Shown here: piece by piece, positions 33,942-41,649 of the stretch
Numbering within the stretch: the stretch's first letter is position 1
Layout: every line of letters begins with the position of its first letter
Origin: Candidatus Thalassarchaeaceae archaeon
GTDB lineage: Archaea > Thermoplasmatota > Poseidoniia > Poseidoniales > Thalassarchaeaceae
Direction of reading: 5' to 3'
DNA: 49,136 bases
Assembly: GCA_023268715.1 (NCBI GenBank)
Contig: JALRLV010000006.1
Location: forward strand, 48,629 to 97,764
Notes under the pieces: model-generated
Database searches by the model: none
The model's input: only the letters and a program-made list of their open reading frames with translations
Told to the model about the DNA's origin: nothing
Made by a program: the position numbers and the translations under genes

Positions 33942-36761
33942 TCACGGGTCTTCATCATCACGCAAATCTTTGCCAAGAGAATTCAATCTGTCATCAAAAT
34001 CATCTAAGTCCAGCACTATGTTATCTGGATGAATTAAATCACTTTCTTGCAATTGTTCTGCCATTTCGATTGCATCGAGTATGGCATCCTCGGCTTGAGA
34101 TTCGTCAAGCAAATCCCCGGCATCGTCGATTACCTCTGCCTTTGGAGCAGGTGAAATTTCTCTAGAATGATTTCCTGATTTTTCCATGAATTCCTGCTTG
34201 AAGGACTCTATGTCGGTTGTTGGACTCTCTATCAGTTCGAGTTGTTTTTTCTCACTCGAATCAAATTTTGACATCCAGTCTCCAACTTCTTCAACAACAA
34301 CCGTAGGGTAATTTCTTCTGTAATGTTCCCTGTCTGCTTCAATTCTGTGTCTAATGGCAAAAGCTACCGCGGTTGTTCCGACAATACTGACAATTACGAT
34401 TAGAATAGTTTGCAACCATCGCTGCAAAAAATTACTGAAAATACCAGGCCCATCAGGGTCAACCGGTTGGGATGGTTGCATGCCATCAATTTCAGTTGAA
34501 TGTTCCACAGTATGTTGAACTGCTGGGTCTCTAAATGATCTGATTTCGACTGTTAGAATCGCATTTGAGGCGATTGGGACTTCATTAGGAACCTCCATCC
34601 AAACCTCAAAAATTAGGACTCCATTTATTGGAACATCAAGAACTTCGAATGATCTACCTTGGTTGGTTGAAGAATCTACTTTATTTGGGGGAATTACTCC
34701 AAAATCTGTAAAATCAGTGCATTCGACACCTACAACCAATCCATCGGGGCTATTTCCTATATTCTTCACTTCCCAATAACCGGTCAATCTTCCATCAATC
34801 ACCTCAGCATCGGAGCGAATAATTTCCCAAGCGTGAACAGCTGCGATTGATACATCAAAACTAACCTCTGCAGGAACCCAGCCATCGACCTCTAATTCTA
34901 GTGTTACTTTTCCGATAATTCCCGCTTCTAATCCAATTGCAGTCCAAGCAGAAACATCGATTCCATGGACGGTTTGACCAGGACCCAAAAATCGAGTATA
35001 TTCTGTAATGTTAACAACTAACCAGTCTGGTTTTTCAGACACACTCAGATTGAATAGATAAGCCGCATCTCCTGTATTTTCAATAAATAATTCTACCAAA
35101 CAAGTTTCTCCTGGTTTTACATCGAAATTGCAATTTACATTTGTTATTCCTAGGTCGCCACCGGATCGAGGCACTATGCTAATTGTCTGGTTTAATCTTT
35201 CGATATCTTCGACACCATCTGCCCAAAATTGAATCATCATTTCCAATTTCCCAGAGGTTAAAATCGGAGATTGCACCTGCATACGAACGGTAGTGATTTC
35301 GCCAGGGTTCATATCTTCCAAACCAGCACGGTCGTAGATTATTGCAGTCCATCCTTCATATTCAAATGAAAGGCTAGGTGTCTGTATCGGAGTACCATTG
35401 AGGTAAACTGGTGCGATATTTATTCCAAGGGAATTAATCGAGTTACCAATATTCTTCAACTCGAATTCTAGGTCGACAACACCCCCTGGGTCGATAGAAG
35501 CAGTCCCACCTCCTTCGATTACTTGCATACCCTTCCATTCACCATAACGAAGTGAAAAATTCCACCAATCTTGATTGCCGGTATGGTCTCCAACCAAAGC
35601 TACGCTAAACTCATGAATCGATTCTGCAAGAGGGTAACCGGAGTCTACCTCAGGCGCCGTAACTCTAAATTCTACCCACTGAACAACATCACTTGGAGCA
35701 TCAAATGAAAATCCAACTTCCGGACTTGTTGGATAATCCCATGATACTTGCCAACCAGATGGACTAGAGATTTCAATTAGCGCAGTAGTGTTGACCTCTG
35801 CTAGGTTAGTGAAATTGGCAGCTACGCCAATAGTTAACCCCGGGTCAATATTGAAAATTGAACCGGAAGAGACTCCGAATTCAACTCCTAAATCTTCCAA
35901 TTGCCAAGGGTATGTTAATCCTGATGTGTTGAATACAGTGTGGTCTGCCCATTGTTGCAATTCTAATGTTCTAGATTGGTTTATTCCTCCAGTACTAGGT
36001 AGACCGACCGACGGTTCTCCGGTAACGGATACATGAATAACGCAGGCGGCTAAATAACTCCCTTGAATGGAGGGGTGACTCCCATCCGAAGCGTATAGGT
36101 CGGAGAAAATAGTTCCATCATCAGTAGCATTAGATATGGAGAAAAATATGTTCTCAAATGCCATCCCTACAGGAGCGATGAACACAGGTCTCTGTTCTGA
36201 TGATAGGTTTTCAGCATAAGCAAGGTAACCAGTTTCTAGATGATGTTGCATCGTTACGTAGTCAGGATATCTCCAACCATTGCTCTCATCACCATTTCTG
36301 TACCCCCAAGTCATTAGAAAGAAGGTATCTCCACCATTGTCATCAACCAAATCATCGATAATTTGAGCGCCTTGCATACTATCTTGCCAATATGACGAAC
36401 TTGTTGGGAAACCCGGAACTTGGCTTTGGTCTTGCAATATCACATAATCGTGAGGCGACCTTAGGGTGCTGGACCATTCAGAACCTTCAGTTTCAGCTTG
36501 TTCTCCATGCCAAGCAAGGGTCTTACCTCCACTAGTTAACGACTGTACATCGGGAGTAAATCCTGATGAGGTTAGTAAATTCTCAACTCTTACACTTAAT
36601 TGATTGTTGGATGTATATGAATTTCCGATCAATAATAGGTCAAGTGTAGAATCATAGGAAGCCGAATCAAAAGATTTCGGAGGCTCATTTAATTGGCTCG
36701 GCGCTGTTGACACGGATAGCAATGCAAGAATCATTGCCATGGTCAAAGCCCTTCCTCGCAT
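33942..36761 (-). CDS. Membrane-anchored exoprotein with SGNH-hydrolase-like domain
   Basis: The protein has 939 residues. It has a signal peptide at about 1-22. Residues about 40-250 look like an SGNH/DUF4886-type hydrolase: LLLIGNSYTSNN supplies the nucleophile Ser, LTSGGKTL and YVILQDQSQ match middle blocks, and YASDGSHPSIQGSYLAA gives the Asp-x-x-His dyad. Such enzymes remove acyl groups from sugars, lipids or other esters. Beyond that lie NEW3/CARDB-like beta domains (for example FELKNIGNSINSLG, ELFIENTGDAAYLF). A membrane helix at about 782-807 leads to an acidic, largely helical cytoplasmic tail of 132 residues. It is divergent from the 61-residue gene at 36856 across 94 nt that must hold both promoters. 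Substrate unknown. Confidence 0.8.
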   Translation of the reverse strand: MRGRALTMAMILALLSVSTAPSQLNEPPKSFDSASYDSTLDLLLIGNSYTSNNQLSVRVENLLTSSGFTPDVQSLTSGGKTLAWHGEQAETEGSEWSSTLRSPHDYVILQDQSQVPGFPTSSSYWQDSMQGAQIIDDLVDDNGGDTFFLMTWGYRNGDESNGWRYPDYVTMQHHLETGYLAYAENLSSEQRPVFIAPVGMAFENIFFSISNATDDGTIFSDLYASDGSHPSIQGSYLAACVIHVSVTGEPSVGLPSTGGINQSRTLELQQWADHTVFNTSGLTYPWQLEDLGVEFGVSSGSIFNIDPGLTIGVAANFTNLAEVNTTALIEISSPSGWQVSWDYPTSPEVGFSFDAPSDVVQWVEFRVTAPEVDSGYPLAESIHEFSVALVGDHTGNQDWWNFSLRYGEWKGMQVIEGGGTASIDPGGVVDLEFELKNIGNSINSLGINIAPVYLNGTPIQTPSLSFEYEGWTAIIYDRAGLEDMNPGEITTVRMQVQSPILTSGKLEMMIQFWADGVEDIERLNQTISIVPRSGGDLGITNVNCNFDVKPGETCLVELFIENTGDAAYLFNLSVSEKPDWLVVNITEYTRFLGPGQTVHGIDVSAWTAIGLEAGIIGKVTLELEVDGWVPAEVSFDVSIAAVHAWEIIRSDAEVIDGRLTGYWEVKNIGNSPDGLVVGVECTDFTDFGVIPPNKVDSSTNQGRSFEVLDVPINGVLIFEVWMEVPNEVPIASNAILTVEIRSFRDPAVQHTVEHSTEIDGMQPSQPVDPDGPGIFSNFLQRWLQTILIVIVSIVGTTAVAFAIRHRIEADREHYRRNYPTVVVEEVGDWMSKFDSSEKKQLELIESPTTDIESFKQEFMEKSGNHSREISPAPKAEVIDDAGDLLDESQAEDAILDAIEMAEQLQESDLIHPDNIVLDLDDFDDRLNSLGKDLRDDEDP

Positions 36762-36855
36762 GGGAGACGCTCATCGTTCTCGGCTTTGATTCCTACCCTT
36801 TCGCGATGATTAGCTCAAACGAAGCAACTATGGTCTTGGGTGCTGTTCGAGGACC

Positions 36856-37041
36856 ATGGCATCGAAGTGGCCATTTGGTAAGAAGAACGCCCCCGCCAGA
36901 CCAAAGCCTACAGAAGAGAAGGCTGAGGTAGTTGAGTATGAGAGAAAGTCTGAGGACAAACAGAAGGAGTTAATGGAGGACAAGAGCCACCTAAACGACA
37001 AATCTTTTCTCGACGCAATGGCACTATTAGGCGATGATTGA
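36856..37041 (+). CDS. Small charged protein, 61 residues
   Basis: The start MASKWPFGKKNAPARP is followed by a highly charged Lys/Glu helix and ends in FLDAMALLGDD. GAGG stands 4 nt before the ATG. There is no membrane helix or cysteines. It is probably real because of the ribosome site, its own divergent promoter region and close packing against the pheT stop (10 nt). The N-terminal WPFGKK and C-terminal acidic end may be contact points for a partner. Function unknown. Confidence 0.55.
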   Translation: MASKWPFGKKNAPARPKPTEEKAEVVEYERKSEDKQKELMEDKSHLNDKSFLDAMALLGDD

Positions 37042-37051
37042 TTTTGAAGAC

Positions 37052-38791
37052 TCAGAGCACAGGGTCTGGGATGAGACGGCCTATGGCGTCGATGTCGAAA
37101 TCTCCTGCTTGAATTGGAACCCGAAGACCAAACTCAGAAGCAACCGCAGGGTCTATTTCTCCAATTTGTCCGATTTCTTCCCCAGATACAAACACCTTAG
37201 CGCCCCTTCCTGATAACCAAGGTCCTTCGTCCAATTCGGTTGATTCCCAAACTATGTCATCAAGATTTGCTCCAATATCTCTTAGGAGGGCTTGTGCGAA
37301 TCCTTTGGCCGCGGAGAAACCTCCACCAACTTCAGCACAAGCCCATGCAGCCCTTGTAGCATTATGAGAGTCCAATACAACCGTTCCAATTTCGTAAACT
37401 CTTTGTGGTAATTCATGATGACGATTTGCTGCCAATAGCTGCAATAAACTCGGAAGGACTCTCTGCCTCATAATTGTGTGGTCAATGGTAATTGGGTTTG
37501 CTAATTCAGTAACAGTTGCCAAACTCGCCCATCGAGTATTATCAAATTGAACTCTTTCGTTTGATAATGTAAGACTTTGAGTTTCTTGAAGATTCAATGA
37601 GCGTAAACTTTCTCGAACTCTCCTGTGTAAGTGTGCAGACGGTAAAGGTATAGCATCTAGATGAACGGATGATAAGATGTTGGGCATATTCTCATATCCA
37701 TACCCGATTGCAATATCTTCAACAATGTCAACTGGATGCATTATGTCGGATCGCCATCTAGGCATGGCGATTACATGTTCTCTTTCACCTACTTCCAGGT
37801 CAGCCCAACGCTCGGCTTTGTTTACTCCATCAGTAACCGCGCGTGAGGATACCAGATTACCTCCCATCCTTTGTATTGAGGAGGCAATTTCTTCACTTCC
37901 AAGAGTTAAGCCAAGTATTCTTTCAATCAATCGATCAGACACTCTGTGTTCTTTAGACTGCATATTTGGTGTCATTCTAACCTGTCCATCGTAACCAGTG
38001 ACCTTCACTTGTTCTATTGTTCCGCCGCGTTCCGATAAAGCAAGGCAAACGAGCAATAAACAAGTTTCTACGGCTCTTTCGTCCCAGCCGGTTACATCAA
38101 TGAAGAAATCTGTTGTAGATTCGCTAACTGTGGTGTGTTCTCCATTAATTATCGGGGGAAAAGATAGTATGTCATCATTCGAATCTAATATTACAGGATA
38201 AACATCCATATTTTCCATTAAATGAGCGTATTCTACCCCTTTCGGGTGTTCTCTAAGTATCTCATCGATTGACATTTTGTTATCCATTGCTAATGGGATA
38301 AAAGAGTGTGTTCCAGGTACGGTAACCACTCTGAAAGGGGGGCTTAAAGTCGATAGATCATGGACTCCAATAGATGAAAATCGCCTTTTTCGACCGAGGC
38401 TGAGGTGCAATTTTTCCTGATGGTCCATTAAGGATTGAATAAATTGGTCTTTTTCCTCATAAGTATCTCCGTTATTTACTCCTCTGACAATCGCACCCAT
38501 GATGATTGGTCGAACTGATTCAAGACTGGAATCAACCTCCAACCCGATGCGGCTATCTTTAGTTTCAATAGTTGGTTGTTGAATATCTCCTTCTAAGAAA
38601 GCCCTCGCGGCCCTTGCCATAGTTTCATGACTCAGGAGATCGGGTCGATCTGGAAAAACCTCAATTTCTATTGATTCTTCATTACTCCCCTCTACCACAC
38701 ATCCGATTTGAGATAATCTTTCTAGCCAATCATCTGCATCGTACTCCGCTCCATTTTCTGCTTGTATAGAGCGAAGTAAAGAATGACTCAA
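37052..38791 (-). CDS. pheT: Phenylalanyl-tRNA synthetase beta subunit
   Basis: The protein has 579 residues, the shorter archaeal/eukaryotic size. It forms the PheRS tetramer with PheS and contributes tRNA binding and editing. Recognised parts: an N-terminal FEVFPDRPDLLSHE-like block reading EIEVFPDRPDLLSHE, the B3/B4 editing region with LSPPFRVVTVPG and FFIDVTGWDERA, a B5 region with PRWRSDIMHPVDIVEDIAIG, and the catalytic-like core ending in QVYEIG-like RVYEIGTVV. pheS is not in the window. The gene starts 24 nt after the GXGXG-protein stop and is probably co-transcribed with it. Confidence 0.93.
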   Translation of the reverse strand: MSHSLLRSIQAENGAEYDADDWLERLSQIGCVVEGSNEESIEIEVFPDRPDLLSHETMARAARAFLEGDIQQPTIETKDSRIGLEVDSSLESVRPIIMGAIVRGVNNGDTYEEKDQFIQSLMDHQEKLHLSLGRKRRFSSIGVHDLSTLSPPFRVVTVPGTHSFIPLAMDNKMSIDEILREHPKGVEYAHLMENMDVYPVILDSNDDILSFPPIINGEHTTVSESTTDFFIDVTGWDERAVETCLLLVCLALSERGGTIEQVKVTGYDGQVRMTPNMQSKEHRVSDRLIERILGLTLGSEEIASSIQRMGGNLVSSRAVTDGVNKAERWADLEVGEREHVIAMPRWRSDIMHPVDIVEDIAIGYGYENMPNILSSVHLDAIPLPSAHLHRRVRESLRSLNLQETQSLTLSNERVQFDNTRWASLATVTELANPITIDHTIMRQRVLPSLLQLLAANRHHELPQRVYEIGTVVLDSHNATRAAWACAEVGGGFSAAKGFAQALLRDIGANLDDIVWESTELDEGPWLSGRGAKVFVSGEEIGQIGEIDPAVASEFGLRVPIQAGDFDIDAIGRLIPDPVL

Positions 38792-38815
38792 GGTGATAGT
38801 TGGCAGAATAACACC

Positions 38816-40372
38816 TCAGTTTCTCAACCACATCGGAAGCGGCCTGTCATATCCTATTAATCGAAGACCAGATATTGCTGCAGTGTCATGGTCGAGGGCT
38901 CGTAGGTTACGTCTTGTTAATTCGGCGAGATTATTGATTCCCAATTCTAACATCCAACCTCTTAATGTTCCATCAATCCAATTTAGCGCCGCTTCAACAT
39001 CATCATTAGGAGCAGGTGCTACAACTGCAGAACATCCTGCTCCAATAGTGATGAGCAGATCTTCCGCAGAAGGGGCCTCGTGCATCTGAAGTAATATTCT
39101 CCTTCCTTGATTTGGTAAATTCATTGCTTGAGCGACTAGTCCAATTCTGGGTAATGCCGCTGCGGCCCTTGAGCCTCCGGCTGAAGCAACATCAACTAAT
39201 GCACCATCAAGGTCTAAATCCACAACTAAGCGGAATAGGTGCTCTACCCTTGAGATGCTGTCCTTCAGGAATACTAGGGAATTGTCGGCCATCCTACTGT
39301 AAAGTGAAACCAATAATGCTTCGATTTCTGCATCGTTAATGGCCGGCATCTTAGTTAGATCTAGAACCATACCAGAACATTGATTGATTATACCTACAAC
39401 GTCTGAGAGATTTTCTTCGGTGATTAAAATTAGGTCATTCGACCTAGGTGCTGAAGTCACCAAACCCGGTTGATTTGTGGAATATCTTCCAATCTTTCCA
39501 GTCATGTTTTCCGTGCTGATTATCCAAGGAAGAGGAGTCGTCATAGCATTTTCTTCTTGACCAGCGGGATGTATTGGTGAGCTAGTGTCTAATTTGGTAA
39601 GGGAGGGTAATCTATCTCTTGCGGATGGCACCAGTGTGATGCCTTCGAAGCCCTCCGTGATGGATATCTCGGGTAACTCGGGTTGCGGAGGTCCATCTTC
39701 GCTTGATACGATCACCAAAGCGTCTGAATCAATGTATAGTCCCAATGGTTCAAGATGTTCCGCCAATTCATCCACTTCAGCGGAATCGATCGACCTCATT
39801 GTAGCGCCTTCTCCCGGTGGTGGACAGGAACCAGAAATGATCACACGGCCGCCAACCATACCTCTCCCAGGGTCGCTACCAGTGTTTCCAAGGATGACTA
39901 CAGTACCACCACTCATGGCGGCACCAGTTGCAGATCCAGCATGACCTCTTACAATGACGAATCCACCCTTCATCTCGGCTCCGGTTTCATTGCCTACCGA
40001 GCCTTGGACGATAATCTCTCCACCAGCCATTTTCTGGCCCACCCGGTCTCCTGCATCTTTTTCTACAGTGATTCTACCAGATTTTTGGAAGGCGCCCAAC
40101 ATTGAACTACAACCCCCCTGAAGAGTGAAGGTCCCACCATTATTCATTGCACCTGCACACTCTCCCAAATCACCCAAAAGTAATACTCGCGATTTTTCGG
40201 GAAGATGGGTGATTACACCAATCTCTCCATTCTTGGGTTTCTCGTCTCCTTGCTTGCCCCATCCGATGCGCACCAGCAAGTCTCTTTCGAGTGCTTGCTG
40301 CAACATCTTATCGAGGTCTCTGTTCAGTTTGACACTCTTTGCGGTGATGTCGCGCATGTTATCTCCAGCCAT
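38816..40372 (-). CDS. GXGXG beta-helix protein related to glutamate synthase domain 3 / FwdC, with a barrel-like C-terminal half
   Basis: The protein has 518 residues. Residues about 55-190 form the GXGXG right-handed beta-helix of glutamate synthase domain 3 and FwdC/FmdC: GDLGECAGAMNNGG, GQKMAGGEIIVQGSVG, GAEMKGGFVIVRGHAG, GAAMSGGTVVILGNTG, GRGMVGGRVIISG. The second half (about 245-518) resembles the end of an alpha/beta FMN barrel of archaeal glutamate synthase: LLITIGAGCSAVVAPAP, then ALNWIDGTLRG, LGINNLAELTRRNLRALD and ISGLRLIGYDRP. In ordinary GltB the GXGXG part comes after the barrel, so here the order is reversed, and no amidotransferase domain or Fe-S cysteines are present. It is probably not a complete glutamate synthase. 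ATG six codons downstream (MRDITAKS) is an alternative start. Confidence 0.75.
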   Translation of the reverse strand: MAGDNMRDITAKSVKLNRDLDKMLQQALERDLLVRIGWGKQGDEKPKNGEIGVITHLPEKSRVLLLGDLGECAGAMNNGGTFTLQGGCSSMLGAFQKSGRITVEKDAGDRVGQKMAGGEIIVQGSVGNETGAEMKGGFVIVRGHAGSATGAAMSGGTVVILGNTGSDPGRGMVGGRVIISGSCPPPGEGATMRSIDSAEVDELAEHLEPLGLYIDSDALVIVSSEDGPPQPELPEISITEGFEGITLVPSARDRLPSLTKLDTSSPIHPAGQEENAMTTPLPWIISTENMTGKIGRYSTNQPGLVTSAPRSNDLILITEENLSDVVGIINQCSGMVLDLTKMPAINDAEIEALLVSLYSRMADNSLVFLKDSISRVEHLFRLVVDLDLDGALVDVASAGGSRAAAALPRIGLVAQAMNLPNQGRRILLQMHEAPSAEDLLITIGAGCSAVVAPAPNDDVEAALNWIDGTLRGWMLELGINNLAELTRRNLRALDHDTAAISGLRLIGYDRPLPMWLRN

Positions 40373-40436
40373 CTACGGGGTGGATACCGTCTTCATTCTG
40401 ACGGGTAAGTAGATAGTGAATATTACGATATTTCAG

Positions 40437-40446
40437 TTTATTTTTC
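40437..40446 (+). promoter_or_regulatory. Possible TATA element of the GAPDH gene
   Basis: TTTATTTTTC is the most AT-rich stretch in the 152-nt divergent gap 40373-40524. If used, it would give a leader of about 55-60 nt. Nothing else was recognised in the gap. Confidence 0.3.
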
Positions 40447-40524
40447 GCAGCGTCTTTCAAGAGTATCATTGATAGAGGTTCGATTACGGCATCAATCCGC
40501 CGAAAGGGCAAATGGGGCTACACA

Positions 40525-41565
40525 ATGGGGTCAATTAAAGTCGCAATTAACGGATTCGGAACAATCGGAAAAAGAGTCGCAGATGCTGTAGATGCACAGG
40601 AAGACATGGAGATAATTGGGGTTACCAAAACAGGTCCTTCCTTCGGCTGCGATTTAGCTGTAAAAAAGGGCTTTCCACTTTACTGTACATTCGATGATAC
40701 CGAAAGAATTTCGGCATTTGCTGAACATGGGTATGAGTGTAGAGGAGGTCTTTCCGATCTTTTATCCATAGCCGATGTAGTAATCGACTGCGCCCCTGGA
40801 AAGATGGGTGCGGGTAATCTTGCCAAATACAAAGCCGCTGGAGTCAAACATATTTTCCAAGGCGGAGAAAAGCATGATCTTACTGGCCTCTCATACACCT
40901 CATGCGCAAACCATGAGACAAATTTGAATGCTGAAGGAACAAGGGTAGTATCTTGCAATACCACAGGCCTTTCCCGGACCTTGGTACCTCTTTACGAGCA
41001 CTGTGGCTCATTGAAGGTTGAATGCACAATGGTCCGACGCGCTGCTGATCCCGGTGATTCAAAGAAGGGTCCAATCAACGCCATCAAGCCTGTTCTAAAA
41101 GTACCAAGCCACCATGGTCCTGATGTAATGACCGTCAAGCCAGAAATTGAAATCAACTCACTAGCCGTTGCAGTCCCGACCACAATAATGCATGTTCACT
41201 CAATTATTGCAGATTTACCAAAAGGGCATGGCCTGACTACTGAATCAATAATAGAAATGTGGAAAGAACAACCCCGAATAATCGTCATGCATGGAGAAGA
41301 GAATAGGATCACTACAACGGCCGAGGTGATGGAAATGGCTCGCGACATCGGCAGAAAGTGGGGGGATTTACATGAAATCTTTGTCTGGGAAGATGGGGTA
41401 AAGTTAGTAGGAAATCGCCTGTATTATTTCCAAGCTATCCATCAGGAAAGTGATGTAATCCCCGAGAATGTCGATTGCATTCGCGCACTCATGGGGACTG
41501 AATCTGATTGGAAAATTTCGGTGGCGAAGACCGATGCCGCAATCGATGCCTACTACAATCTTTGA
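40525..41565 (+). CDS. gap: Glyceraldehyde-3-phosphate dehydrogenase, archaeal type II
   Basis: The protein has 346 residues and interconverts glyceraldehyde 3-phosphate and 1,3-bisphosphoglycerate with NAD(P). In archaea this form mainly serves gluconeogenesis. The Rossmann motif is VAINGFGTIGKRVADA. The catalytic cysteine is Cys144 in VVSCNTTGLSR. Other archaeal blocks are DCAPGKMGAGN, HIFQGGEKHD, TMVRRAADPGDSKKGPINAI and VPTTIMHVHS. It has its own promoter region, and a T8 tract follows the stop. Confidence 0.96.
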   Translation: MGSIKVAINGFGTIGKRVADAVDAQEDMEIIGVTKTGPSFGCDLAVKKGFPLYCTFDDTERISAFAEHGYECRGGLSDLLSIADVVIDCAPGKMGAGNLAKYKAAGVKHIFQGGEKHDLTGLSYTSCANHETNLNAEGTRVVSCNTTGLSRTLVPLYEHCGSLKVECTMVRRAADPGDSKKGPINAIKPVLKVPSHHGPDVMTVKPEIEINSLAVAVPTTIMHVHSIIADLPKGHGLTTESIIEMWKEQPRIIVMHGEENRITTTAEVMEMARDIGRKWGDLHEIFVWEDGVKLVGNRLYYFQAIHQESDVIPENVDCIRALMGTESDWKISVAKTDAAIDAYYNL

Positions 41566-41580
41566 ACGGATTCAAGGCCA

Positions 41581-41588
41581 TTTTTTTT
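41581..41588 (+). terminator. Oligo-T terminator of the GAPDH gene
   Basis: Eight consecutive T residues 15 nt after the stop match the archaeal intrinsic termination signal, which needs no hairpin. Confidence 0.6.
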
Positions 41589-41591
41589 GAC

Positions 41592-41606
41592 TTGACCATA
41601 GGTCAA
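41592..41606 (+). terminator. Perfect 6-bp hairpin, ATA loop, 26 nt after the GAPDH stop
   Basis: TTGACC and GGTCAA flank ATA. Here the hairpin lies just after the T8 tract, so it may not be part of the transcript; as DNA it could equally be a protein-binding palindrome for the next gene. Confidence 0.5.
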
Positions 41607-41649
41607 TCAACATGAACGGTCAAAAGCCCCTCAATTCTCCCAACGGTTC

